The notes under the pieces are model-generated. The model had not been told where the DNA came from and searched no databases. It saw only the letters and a program-made list of their open reading frames with translations. A stretch of DNA of 64,000 bases from JAAZAI01 sp050942875 (lineage in GTDB: Bacteria; Verrucomicrobiota; Kiritimatiellia; RFP12; UBA3636), in contig JBMNOD010000006.1 in the NCBI GenBank assembly GCA_050942875.1, positions 1 to 64,000 on the forward strand, written 5' to 3'. Shown here piece by piece: positions 36,799 through 46,084 of the stretch. Both the position numbers and the translations under genes were made by a program. Within the stretch, counting starts at the first letter, position 1; each line of letters opens with the position of its first letter.

Positions 36799-36823
36799 TA
36801 ATCTGGAATTTTCTTCCAGATTA
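36799..36823. repeat. TAATCT hairpin element (G/C variant)
   Basis: Arms TAATCTGGAA/TTCCAGATTA: the seventh base pair is G-C instead of C-G, with both arms changed. Confidence 0.75.
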
Positions 36824-37366
36824 AAGCAAGTGGGGAGGAATATAACGGGGCACGGGTTTTCCAACCCGTGGACGACCACGGACAGGAATGTCCATGCCCC
36901 TGGTTTCGAGGCGCCCTTCACGGCGTTCAGGCGAATGGCGACACGCGGCGAGGACGCCGCGTCCACTTTGCTCTGCGTACTTGATTGCCTGGAACATCGC
37001 AAGCCGGGTCGCGGGGTGGGACGAGCGTCGCTCGTCCGTTCGTGCGGACAAGCAGACGCTTGTCCCGCTCATGCGAAAGGCAAACTCCGGCGGACAAGCA
37101 GACGCTTGTCCCGAGCTTCGCGCCAAGGGACTGCCGTTCAAGGGCTTGTCGACGGCGTCGACGTCAAGCCACCCATCCCGTCCACTGCGTCCACAAAGTC
37201 CACTCCGCCCCCCATCCACCAAACCAAAGATTCCCCCCTTGGCGTCCTTGGCGAGCTTGGCGTGAGGTTTTTCACGCAAAGAACACAAAGTGCGCAAAGT
37301 TCTTTTCAACTACGAAAAAGGAGTCGCAGTTGGTGGGCGGCGGGGTGGACGCTCTGCCACCCGCCA

Positions 37367-37391
37367 TAATCTCGAAGTTTTTTCAAGATTA
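37367..37391. repeat. TAATCT hairpin element (mismatched copy)
   Basis: Arms TAATCTCGAA and TTCAAGATTA, with one C/A mismatch at the variable seventh pair. Confidence 0.65.
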
Positions 37392-37637
37392 TAGTGGTGT
37401 AGGTGCGGACGCTGGGGCGCTTAGTTCGCCCATCATGAGCCGTGTCGGTCGTACACGTTCGCGTTCGCGTTCGCGTACCCGTTCACGGTACAGTCATTTT
37501 TCGTGTACGGGTACGTGAACCGCTTCGCTGGGTACGGGGACGTGAACGTCCGGAAGGCGGGCATTGTGTGAACCAGTCGCCATGCAGACGAAGCGGCTAG
37601 CCGGGACGGCGTCGCCCCACCTTCCATCCATCCGCCA

Positions 37638-37662
37638 TAATCTGGAATTTTCTTCCAGATTA
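37638..37662. repeat. TAATCT hairpin element (G/C variant)
   Basis: Arms TAATCTGGAA/TTCCAGATTA, same as the copy at 36799; both lie in the duplicated segment. Confidence 0.75.
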
Positions 37663-38084
37663 AAGCAAGTGGGGAGGAATATAACGGGGCACGGGTTTTC
37701 CAACCCGTGAATGCACCCACGGACAGGAATGTCCGTGCCCCTGTTTCCGAGGCGCACCGCGCTGGGGCGCGGGCGACAAAAACGCGGCGGGGACGCCGCG
37801 TCCACAGGAGGAGGGCGCGGGCGACAAAAACGCGGCGGGGACGCCGCGTCCACTTTGCTGCGCTGAAATCAATGATCCGACTGAACTAACCCCTGGCCGC
37901 TTCTCATCGACAAAGCCGCCCTTGGACCCGGGCTCGGCGTCGATGGCGTCGGTGACGTCGACAAAGCTCTTTCGACAAAGCTGCCCTCCGGCACACTAGC
38001 GACTAGCCACTAGCGACTGGTAATCGGTCAAGTCAATCCATAGTCGGCGAATGTCCGACCTCCCCGAACGACCATTTCCGCAGG

Positions 38085-38113
38085 TTGCGGATGGGCGGGT
38101 GATTTGATAGACT
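38085..38113 (+). promoter_or_regulatory. Promoter of the phosphohexomutase gene
   Basis: TTGCGG-N17-TAGACT, with a leader of about 40 nt to the ATG at 38161. Confidence 0.5.
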
Positions 38114-38160
38114 AGGCCGTGAACAACATCGAAGGAACGTGACCAAGGAAAGGCTGGCCG

Positions 38161-39510
38161 ATGAGCGCATTCAAAGCATACGACATCCGGGGAATCTGGA
38201 AGAAGGACTTCGACGCGAAGACCGTCTACCGGATCGGGCGCGAACTGCCCGGGCTGCTCGGCGCGGACAAGGTGCTCGTGGGGCGCGACGCGCGAACCAG
38301 CTCGCCGGAAATCTTCGAGGCGCTGTCGCGCGGCATCGTGGACGCCGGCGCCGACGTCCACGACCTCGGACTTTGCACCACGCCGACCACCTACTACTTC
38401 ACCGGGCTGCTCGACTACCCCGCCGCCGTGATGATCACCGCCTCGCACAACGGCCCCGAATACAACGGCCTCAAAATCTCCAAGCGCGGCGCCCTGCCCG
38501 TCGGCGCCGACTCCGGCCTGAAGGAACTCGAACGCCTGATCCAGGGGCCGGAACGCGCGCCGGCCAAGAAACGCGGCACCATCTCCCTGTTCGAACGGCA
38601 CGGCGACTACCTGGACTTCCTCAAAAGCCGCCTGCCGGACCTCGCGGGGCTCAAGGCCGTCGTGGACTGCTCCTGCGGCATGGCCTCCGTCTTCGCGCCC
38701 GACCTCTTCAAGGGCGCCGACGTCGAGATGATGTACCGCACCCTCGACGGCACGTTCGCGAACCATTCGCCGAACCCGCTCCTCCCGGAATCCTCCAAGG
38801 CCATGCGGCGGCGCGTCGTGGAAAGCGGCGCGAACCTGGGCGTGATCTTCGACGGCGACGCCGACCGCGTGATCTTCTCAGACGAACAGGGGCGCTTCGT
38901 GCGGCCCGACCTGATCACGGCGCTGCTGGCGAACCACTACCTCGAACAGGAGCCCGGCGCCTCGGTGCTCTGCGACATCCGCACCTCGCGCGGCGTCACG
39001 GAGGAGATCGCGCGCCTCGGCGGCGTCCCGCACCTCTGGAAGGTCGGCCATGCGTTCGCCAAGATCAAGCTGCGCGAAATCAACGCCATCGTCGGCGGCG
39101 AGCTGGCGGGGCACTACTACTTCCGCGAATTCTTCTCCTGCGACGCGGCGATCCTCTGCGCCGAGATCGTCATGGGCGTCGTGGCGCGCGCCGCGCGCCA
39201 GGGGCGGACGTTCTCGGATCTGCTGGCCGGCATCGACATCTACGCGAACACCGGCGAATGCAACTACGCGATCGCCCGCAAGGCCGAGGCCATGCAGGCG
39301 CTGGCCGACTGGGCGGAATCGATCGGAACGCCCTCCCGGAAATACGATTTCGACGGGCTTCGCTTCGAGTGGCCCGACTGGTGGTTCAACGTGCGCCCCT
39401 CCAACACCGAGCCCTACCTGCGGCTCATCGCCGAAGCCGACTCCCCCGAGCGGCTGGCGCGCAAAAAGGCGCAGATCGACGCCATCCTGGAAACATTCAT
39501 AGATAAATAA
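38161..39510 (+). CDS. Phosphomannomutase/phosphoglucomutase
   Basis: 449 aa. Interconverts hexose 1- and 6-phosphates for cell-envelope sugar synthesis. The four-domain alpha-D-phosphohexomutase pattern is complete: FKAYDIRGIW at the N-terminus, the phosphoserine loop MITASHNGPEYNG (Ser95), the metal loop FDGDADR (residues 231-236 hold DGDADR), the sugar-binding loop GELAGH (313-318), and the phosphate-binding RPSNTEPYLRL near the C-terminus. The ManB/AlgC-like length fits dual phosphomannomutase/phosphoglucomutase enzymes; the sequence does not settle the preference. AAGGAAAGG stands upstream of the ATG. The acetyltransferase gene follows after 21 bp. Confidence 0.93.
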   Translation: MSAFKAYDIRGIWKKDFDAKTVYRIGRELPGLLGADKVLVGRDARTSSPEIFEALSRGIVDAGADVHDLGLCTTPTTYYFTGLLDYPAAVMITASHNGPEYNGLKISKRGALPVGADSGLKELERLIQGPERAPAKKRGTISLFERHGDYLDFLKSRLPDLAGLKAVVDCSCGMASVFAPDLFKGADVEMMYRTLDGTFANHSPNPLLPESSKAMRRRVVESGANLGVIFDGDADRVIFSDEQGRFVRPDLITALLANHYLEQEPGASVLCDIRTSRGVTEEIARLGGVPHLWKVGHAFAKIKLREINAIVGGELAGHYYFREFFSCDAAILCAEIVMGVVARAARQGRTFSDLLAGIDIYANTGECNYAIARKAEAMQALADWAESIGTPSRKYDFDGLRFEWPDWWFNVRPSNTEPYLRLIAEADSPERLARKKAQIDAILETFIDK

Positions 39511-39531
39511 GGATAAACAAGGAAATCGACC

Positions 39532-40029
39532 ATGAACGAAAATGAAGTCATTGTCCGACAAGCGCTGTTCACGGACGTGCGCGCGATCTACAAGCTGATC
39601 AAAGGCAACACCGACATGCTGGTGCCTCGCTCGATGAGCGACGTCGTGCAGAACATCGACCGCTTTCTCGTGGCGGAAAGCGGCGGCGAGCTTGTCGGGG
39701 CGATCGCCTACGAGTTCCTGCCGGAGATCGGTTCGCCGGAGCGTACCTCCGTCGAATTGCAGTCGGTCTGTGTCAAGGATGGCTGGCGCGATCGCGGCAT
39801 TGGGCAAATGCTGGTGCGCAAGCAGATCGAACGGCTCCTCCCGCTCAAGCCCTGGCAACTTGTGGTGCTGACCTTTGCGGAGAAATTCTTCGAAAAGCTC
39901 GGCTTCCACACCGTGCCGAAAGAGACGATGATGCACAAGATCTACATGGGCTGCATCAACTGCACCAAACACGAATCCCCCTTCACCTGCCCGGAAGTGG
40001 CCATGGTGATGCCAATCGAAAACCGCTAA
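39532..40029 (+). CDS. GNAT N-acetyltransferase, ArgA (N-acetylglutamate synthase)-like
   Basis: 165 aa. Single GNAT domain with the acetyl-CoA loop DRGIGQMLV (Q/RxxGxG/A type, near residue 85). The pattern VRQALFTDVRAIYKLI, PRSMSDVVQNIDRFLVAE, SVELQSVCVKDGWRDRGIG, AEKFFEKLGF and the C-terminal CINCTKHESPFTCPEVAMVM is that of the short, stand-alone N-acetylglutamate synthases (ArgA type without the kinase domain). That would make it the first enzyme of arginine synthesis. No other arg gene is nearby, so the call rests on sequence alone. AAGGAAATCGACC precedes the ATG. Confidence 0.78.
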   Translation: MNENEVIVRQALFTDVRAIYKLIKGNTDMLVPRSMSDVVQNIDRFLVAESGGELVGAIAYEFLPEIGSPERTSVELQSVCVKDGWRDRGIGQMLVRKQIERLLPLKPWQLVVLTFAEKFFEKLGFHTVPKETMMHKIYMGCINCTKHESPFTCPEVAMVMPIENR

Positions 40030-40082
40030 GACGAGAGCCACAATGGCAAAACGGGTGACGGCGGCACCTGAAGTAGAATATC

Positions 40083-41981
40083 ATGAAGACGGCAACAATG
40101 AATTGCGGCGCTCCTCGGCGCCGACGCGCAAGCGCAGCCCTCGGACTGGCGATGGCGGCGATCCTCGCCGGCGTCGCCGTCGGCGGCTGCCGATCAGCCG
40201 GCGACTGGCGCGAGGCGGCGGACAGGAAGGCCGCCGGAGTGCTCGCCGCGGCGCAGCGCGACACCACGGGCCGCGAGGAGCCCGTGCAAATCGAGACGCC
40301 CGCACAGACGCTCCGGCGCAGGCTTCTGCTCGACCAGGGGCTCGCCACGTTCAACGAGGCGTCGCTGGGCATCCGCGACTTGTCCACGAACGCGTATTGG
40401 AACGGCGCCGAGCGGCTCCGGGCCAGCGACCGCGACGACAGCCTCCCGCTCGGCACGAACCGCGTGCTCACCATCGGCCTCAAGGACGCCGTGCAGATCG
40501 CCGCCCGCGGCAGCCGCGACTACCAGGAGCGCAAGGAAGCGCTCTACACGGCGGCGCTCGGCCTCGACCTGGAGAATCAGAATTTTCGCACAACCTTCAC
40601 GGGCATGATGAACGCGGCCGTCGACAGCGCCGAGTCGGAAGGCGACCGCAAGGCGAGCCGGCGCGAATCCGCCAAGGCCGGCGCGAAGAGGACGTTCGCC
40701 GACGGCACCCAGGTCTCGAGCGCCATCGCCGTCGATCTCGCCGGGATGCTCTCGGGGGAAGGCTCGTCGTCCTGGGGCCTGCTGGCCGACGCCAGCATCT
40801 CCATCCCGCTGATGCGCGGCTCGGGGCGGCTCGTCAACATGGAGTCGCTCACCCAGGCGCAGCGCAACCTCGTCTACGCCGTCCGCGAGTTCGAGCAGTA
40901 CAAGCGCGAGTTCATGGTCGGCGTCGCCAGCTCGTACCTCAACGTGCTGCTGAGCAAGCGCACGCTCGTGAACGAGGAGGAGAACTACAAGCGCGTGATC
41001 GTCTCGACGCGCCGCTCGCGCCGGATGGCCGACGCCAACCGCATGTCGCCCGCCGACTTCGACCAGTCGCGCCAGAGCGAGCTGAGCGCGCGCAACAGCT
41101 GGATCGGCGCGTTCGAATCCTACGAGGCGAGCCTCGAAGCGTTCAAGGGGCGGCTCGGGCTGCCGCCCGACGCCCGGATCGACCTCGACGAGCAGGACTT
41201 GCATGAGCTCCAGGCCTACGTCGAGCGCTTCGCCAAGACGGAGCTGGGCGAGTACGACGTCGGCGAGCCCAACGCGCCGCTCGTCCTGGAGCGCCCAAAA
41301 TCCGTGGACGAAGCAGGCGCGCTCAAGGACCAGGTCGATCGCGCGATCGCGATCGCCGTCGAAAACCGGCTCGACTTCCGCTCCCACATCGACCGCATCG
41401 AGGACGCGCAGCGGAAGGTGCTCGTCGCCGAGGACGCCCTGCGCGCCGAGGTCACCCTCGGCGCTCGCGCGGCGGCCGGCGAGTCGGCGAGCGTGGACTC
41501 CGGCCGGAAGGGCCGATTCCGCCTCGGCGAAGCCACGCTCGGCGGCCTGCTCTCCATCGACCTGCCGTTCGAACGCACGGCGGAGCGCAACGCCTACCGC
41601 GCGAGCCTCATCCAGCTCGAAGGCGCCGTCCGCGCCTACCAGGCGGCGGAGGACGCGCTCAAGGAATCGGTGCGCACCGCCATCCGCTCGCTGCGCGAGA
41701 CGCGCGAGCAGCTCAAAATCCAGCACCTGGCCGTCTCGCTCGCCGAACGGCGCGTCCGCAACCAGGATCTGCTCCTGCAGGCGGGGCGCGCGGAAATGCG
41801 CGACGTCCTCGAAGCCCAGGCCGCGCTGCTCTCCGCGCAAAACGCCTTGTTCAGCGCGATCCGAAGCTACCGCGTCAAGGAGCTCGAGCTCCAAAGGGAA
41901 CTGGGCCTTCTCGAAGTGACCATCGACGGCGTCTGGCGCGAACCGGACATGCAAGCGCTGGGCGTCGGAAACGAATTTTAG
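40083..41981 (+). CDS. TolC-family outer-membrane efflux lipoprotein
   Basis: 632 aa. Outer-membrane channel of a tripartite export system. Arg-rich N-terminus, hydrophobic stretch and lipobox VGGC (Cys36) predict a lipoprotein, as in the OprM/NodT branch. The mature protein has two long helical repeats typical of TolC (SYLNVLLSKRTLVNEEENYKRVIVSTRRSRRMADANRMSPADFDQSRQSEL and, near the C-terminus, AVSLAERRVRNQDLLLQAGRAEMRDVLEAQAALLSAQNALFSAIRSYRVKELELQRELG). It is longer than TolC (about 450-500), with an extended N-terminal region. The adaptor gene follows after 10 bp, then the ATPase and permease. Confidence 0.87.
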   Translation: MKTATMNCGAPRRRRASAALGLAMAAILAGVAVGGCRSAGDWREAADRKAAGVLAAAQRDTTGREEPVQIETPAQTLRRRLLLDQGLATFNEASLGIRDLSTNAYWNGAERLRASDRDDSLPLGTNRVLTIGLKDAVQIAARGSRDYQERKEALYTAALGLDLENQNFRTTFTGMMNAAVDSAESEGDRKASRRESAKAGAKRTFADGTQVSSAIAVDLAGMLSGEGSSSWGLLADASISIPLMRGSGRLVNMESLTQAQRNLVYAVREFEQYKREFMVGVASSYLNVLLSKRTLVNEEENYKRVIVSTRRSRRMADANRMSPADFDQSRQSELSARNSWIGAFESYEASLEAFKGRLGLPPDARIDLDEQDLHELQAYVERFAKTELGEYDVGEPNAPLVLERPKSVDEAGALKDQVDRAIAIAVENRLDFRSHIDRIEDAQRKVLVAEDALRAEVTLGARAAAGESASVDSGRKGRFRLGEATLGGLLSIDLPFERTAERNAYRASLIQLEGAVRAYQAAEDALKESVRTAIRSLRETREQLKIQHLAVSLAERRVRNQDLLLQAGRAEMRDVLEAQAALLSAQNALFSAIRSYRVKELELQRELGLLEVTIDGVWREPDMQALGVGNEF

Positions 41982-41991
41982 GAAGACGACA

Positions 41992-43797
41992 ATGAAGACA
42001 AAGTCAAAACGGAAATTAGGAAAGACCGTGGCGGCGATCGCCGTCCTCGCGGCGATCGGCATCGCCTACGCAACGCTCAACGGCAATCGGTCGGCAAAGG
42101 CCCAAACCGACGACAGCCTCTACGCGCCCGTCCGCGAAGGGCCGCTGGTGATCAACATCCTCGAGGCGGGATCCATCAAGCCGCGCGAGCAGATCATCAT
42201 CAAAAGCGAGGTCGAGGGCGCCAACGCCCTCCTCTACATCGTCCCCGAAGGCACGCGCGTCCAAAAGGACCAGATCCTCGTGGAGCTGGACGTGTCGTCC
42301 CTGACCGACCGCCGCGTCGAGCAGGACATCGAAGTCCAGAACAACGAGGCCGCCTTCATCAACGCCAAGGAAAACCTTGAAATCGTCAAGAACCAGGCCA
42401 AGTCGGACGTCGAGCTCGCCGAGCTGAAGCACAGCTTCGCCGAAGAGGACCTCGTCAAGTACCGCGACGGCGAGTACCCCAACCAGCTCAACGACACGCT
42501 TGCGAGCGTCACGCTCGCCGAAGAGGAGCTTGAGCGGGCGAAGGACAAGTACGAGTGGTCCAAGAAGCTCTTCGACGAAAGCTACCTCTCCGAGACCGAG
42601 CTCAAGAGCGACGAACTTTCCTGGAAGCGCGCCGAGCTGAGCGTCAAGACGGCCAAGGGCAGCCTCGACCTGCTCCAGCGCTACACCAACAAGCGCCAGA
42701 TCGCCCAGCTCGAAAGCGACGTCAGGCAGGCCCGCATGGCGCTCGAGCGCACCCGCAGCAGGGCGGCCTCCGACATCGTCCAGGCCGAAGCCTCCCTGCG
42801 GGCCCGCGAAATGGGGTTCATCCGCCAGCGCGAGCGGCTGGACAAGATCGACGAGCAGATCGCCAAGGCGCGCATCCTCGCGCCGATGGACGGGCTCGTC
42901 ATCTACGCCACCAGCGCCAACAACCGCTGGGGCAACTTGCAGCCCCTGACGGAAGGCCAGGAGGTGCGCGAGCGCCAGGAGCTCATCTACCTGCCCACGG
43001 CCGACACGTTCAACGCCGAAATCGACATCCACGAAAGCAACTTGAAGAAGGTCTATCCCGGCCTGCCCGTGCGCCTGCGCGTCAACGCCGTGCCCGGACG
43101 CGTCTTCCTCGGCAAGGTGTCGAAAATCTCCTTGCTGCCGGACGCCCAGCGCATGTGGGCCAACCCCGACTTGAAGGTCTACAAAACCAGCATCGAGATC
43201 GAAGGCGGCGGCGACGTGCTCAAGTCCGGCATGAACTGCGAGGCGGAAATCATCGTCGAGCAGCACGCCAGCGCCCTCTACGTGCCCATCCAGTGCGTCG
43301 CCCGCGTGGACAAGACGCCCGCCGTCTGGGTCAAGACGCCCAGCGGCCCCGAAATCCGCCACGTCGAAATCGGCCTCGACAACAACCGGTTCGTGCGCAT
43401 CGTTTCCGGCCTCGACGTCGGCGAGGAAGTCCTGCTCGCCCCGCCGCTGTCGGAATCGGTCGCGACGGACGCCATCGAAGTGATCCCCGACGTGGAAATC
43501 CCCTCGCTGGAAGACTACCAGCGCCGCGCCGAGGCCGAACGCCTCGCCACGCTCGAACACGAAGGCGAGAGCCGAACCGAAGGCGGCGAACGCCGTCGCC
43601 CCGACCGCCGCGAACGCCCGCCCAAGCGCGACGGCGAGGCCAAGGCCCCCGCCTCCGCAACACCAGCGGCTTCCACCCCCCCGCAGACAGGGCTCTCCGC
43701 CGTGGAGGAAGCCCGCCGCGCCGCCAGCGCCGTCGTGGAAAAACGACGCGAGCGCGAGACGACGGCCCAGGCCGATTCAACCCCGAAAGCCGAATGA
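41992..43797 (+). CDS. HlyD/MacA-type periplasmic adaptor of the ABC export system
   Basis: 601 aa. One membrane anchor near the N-terminus (TVAAIAVLAAIGIAYATL), a lipoyl-like half (GSIKPREQIIIKSEVEGANALLYIVPEGTRVQKDQILVELD), a very long coiled-coil hairpin (about residues 105-300), the second lipoyl half (ILAPMDGLVIYA), and beta-barrel and membrane-proximal domains (VRLRVNAVPGRVFLGKVSKISLLPD; HASALYVPIQCVARVDKTPAVWVKTPSG). The last ~100 residues are Arg/Pro/Glu/Ala-rich and disordered, an unusual tail for this family. Links the MacB-type transporter to the TolC-like channel. Confidence 0.9.
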   Translation: MKTKSKRKLGKTVAAIAVLAAIGIAYATLNGNRSAKAQTDDSLYAPVREGPLVINILEAGSIKPREQIIIKSEVEGANALLYIVPEGTRVQKDQILVELDVSSLTDRRVEQDIEVQNNEAAFINAKENLEIVKNQAKSDVELAELKHSFAEEDLVKYRDGEYPNQLNDTLASVTLAEEELERAKDKYEWSKKLFDESYLSETELKSDELSWKRAELSVKTAKGSLDLLQRYTNKRQIAQLESDVRQARMALERTRSRAASDIVQAEASLRAREMGFIRQRERLDKIDEQIAKARILAPMDGLVIYATSANNRWGNLQPLTEGQEVRERQELIYLPTADTFNAEIDIHESNLKKVYPGLPVRLRVNAVPGRVFLGKVSKISLLPDAQRMWANPDLKVYKTSIEIEGGGDVLKSGMNCEAEIIVEQHASALYVPIQCVARVDKTPAVWVKTPSGPEIRHVEIGLDNNRFVRIVSGLDVGEEVLLAPPLSESVATDAIEVIPDVEIPSLEDYQRRAEAERLATLEHEGESRTEGGERRRPDRRERPPKRDGEAKAPASATPAASTPPQTGLSAVEEARRAASAVVEKRRERETTAQADSTPKAE

Positions 43798-43825
43798 TCG
43801 AAACGCAAAACAGGACGAACATGCC

Positions 43826-44515
43826 ATGAGCCAGCCCAACGAAAGCGCAGTCCGCTTCGAAAACCTCTGCAAGGTCTACGAAATGGGCGACCAGAAAGTC
43901 CACGCGCTTGCCGGCGTCTCCGCCCAATTCGAGAAAGGCAGCTTCTGGGCCATCATGGGCCCCAGCGGATCGGGCAAGAGCACGATGCTCAACATCCTCG
44001 GATGCCTCGACCGCCCCACGTCCGGCGCCTACCACCTCGACGGACGCGACGTCAGCGCGCTCGACGACGACGACCTCAGCGACATCCGCCTCAAGCACAT
44101 CGGCTTCATCTTCCAGAGCTTCAACCTCATCCCGCAGCTCACCGTGGCCGAGAACATCGAGCTGCCGCTCTACTACCAGGGCGTGGACTCCGCCACCAGC
44201 GCCGCCGTCGCACGACGGTTCGCCGGCGTCGTCGGCCTCGAAGATCGCCTCGGCCACAAGCCGACGGAGCTCTCCGGCGGCCAGCAGCAGCGCGTCGCCA
44301 TCGCCCGCGCCATGGCCACCGACCCCGTCCTGCTGCTCGCCGACGAACCCACCGGCAACCTCGACAGCAAGACGAGCGCCGAGATCATGGAACTGCTGGT
44401 GGCGATGAACCAAAGCGGCAAGACGATCGTCATGGTCACCCACGAGCCCGACGTCGCCGCCTACGCGCAGAGCCGGATGATCATGAAGGACGGACGAATC
44501 GACCACGTGGAGTGA
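43826..44515 (+). CDS. MacB/LolD-type ABC transporter ATPase
   Basis: 229 aa, a single nucleotide-binding domain. Walker A GPSGSGKST (residues 45-53), Q-loop FIFQSFNLIP (~95-104), signature LSGGQQQR (149-156), Walker B LLLADEPTGNLD (169-180), and the H-loop in MVTHEPD. The LNILGCLDRPTSG block is typical of the MacB/LolD/FtsE mechanotransmission group. It follows the adaptor gene by 28 bp and precedes the permease gene by 4 bp. ATP hydrolysis here would drive conformational coupling to the periplasmic adaptor rather than transport through a membrane pore. Confidence 0.95.
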   Translation: MSQPNESAVRFENLCKVYEMGDQKVHALAGVSAQFEKGSFWAIMGPSGSGKSTMLNILGCLDRPTSGAYHLDGRDVSALDDDDLSDIRLKHIGFIFQSFNLIPQLTVAENIELPLYYQGVDSATSAAVARRFAGVVGLEDRLGHKPTELSGGQQQRVAIARAMATDPVLLLADEPTGNLDSKTSAEIMELLVAMNQSGKTIVMVTHEPDVAAYAQSRMIMKDGRIDHVE

Positions 44516-44519
44516 CGCG

Positions 44520-45794
44520 ATGAAATTCAACACCACCCGCCTGAAGCGCGACTTCCAGCTCGGCGTCAAGAACCTGATGCTCCACAAGCTCCGATCCCTG
44601 CTCACCATGCTCGGCCTCGTCTTCGGCGTCGGCAGCGTGATCGCCATGCTCGCCATCGGCGAAGGCGCCAGCCAGGAGGCCATGGACCAGATCCGCAAGC
44701 TCGGCAGCCGCAACATCATCATCTCCTCCCAGAAGCCCGTCGAGGACAGCGGCTCGGCGCAGAGCAACGTGCGCGTCAGCATCTACGGCCTGCTCTACGA
44801 AGACCTCGAACGCATCGCCCAGACCATCCCCACCGTCGTCGCCACCGTGCCCGTCAAATCGCTCCAGCAGCAGGCGCGCCTCGGACGCCGCGAGCAGGAA
44901 TTGCGCATCGTGGGCACCACGGATCGCTGGTTCGAGCTTGTCGAGCGCGACGTCGTCGCCGGCCGCGTCATGAACGCGCGCGACGTGGAATCCGCCGCCT
45001 CGGTCGTCGTGCTCACCGAATTCGGCGCACGCCGCCTGCTCGCGACCGAATCGGCGATCGGACGCCAGATCCGCATCGCCGGCAAGGCCTACGAGATCAT
45101 CGGCATCGTCCAGAGCGAAGACACCAGCGCCGGCGGCATGCAGACGCCCGACCGCCAGACGGACGCCTACATCCCCCTCTCCACCGCCCGCCAGCACTAC
45201 GGCGACGTCTTCTTCCAGCGCAAGCAAGGCACCAACATCCGCGAAATGGTGGAGCTGCACCAGCTCATCGTCAGCGTCGGCAACGAAGCCGAAGTCGAGC
45301 CCGCGGCCGTCGCGATCGAGCACGTGCTCGAACGCTTCCACAAGAAGAAGGACTACGAGATCAGCGTCCCCCTCGCCCTGCTCCGCCAGGCCGAAGCCAC
45401 GAAGCGCACGTTCGCCATCGTGCTTGGCTCCATCGCCGGCATCAGCCTGCTCGTCGGCGGCATCGGCATCATGAACATCATGCTCGCGACCGTCACCGAA
45501 CGCACCCGCGAAATCGGCATCCGCCGCGCCATTGGCGCCCGCCGCTCGCAGATCGTCTCCCAGTTCCTCATCGAAACGATCGTCCTCTCGCTCAGCGGCG
45601 GCGTCATCGGCATCGGCGTCGGCCTCTTCATCCCGTGGCTCGTCACCGCCTTTGCGAAGATGCCCACCGTCGTGACGCTCCACAGCATCGTCCTCTCGCT
45701 CGGCATCAGCGTCAGCGTCGGCATCGTCTTCGGCATCTACCCCGCCCGCCGCGCCGCCCGCCTCGACCCCATCGAAGCGCTCCGCAGGGAATAG
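44520..45794 (+). CDS. MacB-type ABC transporter permease
   Basis: 424 aa. Four membrane helices with the MacB topology: one N-terminal (LLTMLGLVFGVGSVIAMLAIGEG), a large periplasmic domain (~60-300), and three at the C-terminus (IVLGSIAGISLLVGGIGIMNIMLATV, LSGGVIGIGVGLFIPWLVTAF, IVLSLGISVSVGIVFGIYPA). The coupling motif TERTREIGIRRAIGARR is diagnostic, and the protein ends with the usual RRAARLDPIEALRRE. Together with the preceding three genes it forms a complete TolC-adaptor-MacB exporter. The substrate is unknown; family members export peptides, lipoproteins, siderophores or macrolides. Confidence 0.95.
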   Translation: MKFNTTRLKRDFQLGVKNLMLHKLRSLLTMLGLVFGVGSVIAMLAIGEGASQEAMDQIRKLGSRNIIISSQKPVEDSGSAQSNVRVSIYGLLYEDLERIAQTIPTVVATVPVKSLQQQARLGRREQELRIVGTTDRWFELVERDVVAGRVMNARDVESAASVVVLTEFGARRLLATESAIGRQIRIAGKAYEIIGIVQSEDTSAGGMQTPDRQTDAYIPLSTARQHYGDVFFQRKQGTNIREMVELHQLIVSVGNEAEVEPAAVAIEHVLERFHKKKDYEISVPLALLRQAEATKRTFAIVLGSIAGISLLVGGIGIMNIMLATVTERTREIGIRRAIGARRSQIVSQFLIETIVLSLSGGVIGIGVGLFIPWLVTAFAKMPTVVTLHSIVLSLGISVSVGIVFGIYPARRAARLDPIEALRRE

Positions 45795-45870
45795 AACTCA
45801 GCGGCTAGCGGCCAGCGGCTAGCGGCTAGTGCCAAAGGCGAGCTTTGTCGAAAGCTTTGTCGCAAAACTT
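45795..45870. repeat. CTAG and ACAAAGCT array after the exporter operon
   Basis: Tandem CAGCGGCTAGCGG units followed by AGCTTTGTCG repeats, the inverse of the block at 3838-4010. No terminator is visible. Confidence 0.6.
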
Positions 45871-45908
45871 TGTCGACCTGTCGTGGCGGCTTCGCCGAGT
45901 TGTTTTCT

Positions 45909-46084
45909 TCCCACGAATCTCCGCGAATGGAAGGCAGTTTTTCCCGGTCTTCGACCGTCGTTAATCACTGAAAAACTGCCTTCCTTGCTGGATGCGTGGT
46001 TTGTACCACAGGGGGGAATGTTGAGCGATGAGCGACGGCCGCAGGCCGACAACATTCCCCTCTGCTTCGCGGAGATTCGTGGGA
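45909..46084. repeat. T-shaped (three-way) compound palindrome, 176 bp
   Basis: Outer perfect 19-bp inverted repeat: TCCCACGAATCTCCGCGAA (45909-45927) and its complement at 46066-46084. Inside are two independent arms: GGAAGGCAGTTTTTC (45929-45943) pairs perfectly with 45970-45984, and CAGGGGGGAATGTTG (46009-46023) pairs with 46050-46064 with one mismatch. Each arm carries a further 5-bp hairpin at its tip (CGGTC-ttc-GACCG and CGGCC-gca-GGCCG). A 24-base single-stranded linker separates the arms. No gene lies inside. Confidence 0.8.

Larger units (their letters stand above)
36415..38084. repeat. 1.7-kb intergenic repeat island
   Basis: No convincing gene. It holds hexamer fold-back arrays (about 36535-36605 and 37450-37545), TGGACGCGGCG palindromes (36617, 36940, 37785, 37833), four TAATCT hairpins, CACGGGTTTTCCAACCCGTG inverted repeats (about 36850 and 37690), GCGGACAAGCAGACGCTTGT repeats (37045-37110), and at the right end CGACAAAGCT and CTAGCGACTAG arrays (37908-38025). 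A segment near 36765-36900 is repeated near 37605-37740. Confidence 0.8.

Noticed and set aside
40074..40079. TAGAAT just before the TolC-like gene as a promoter
   Set aside because: No -35 box at a suitable distance, and the start site would fall inside the start codon region.
40194..42062. 622-codon minus-strand open frame
   Set aside because: Antisense to the TolC-like gene, which has clear family motifs in the other direction.
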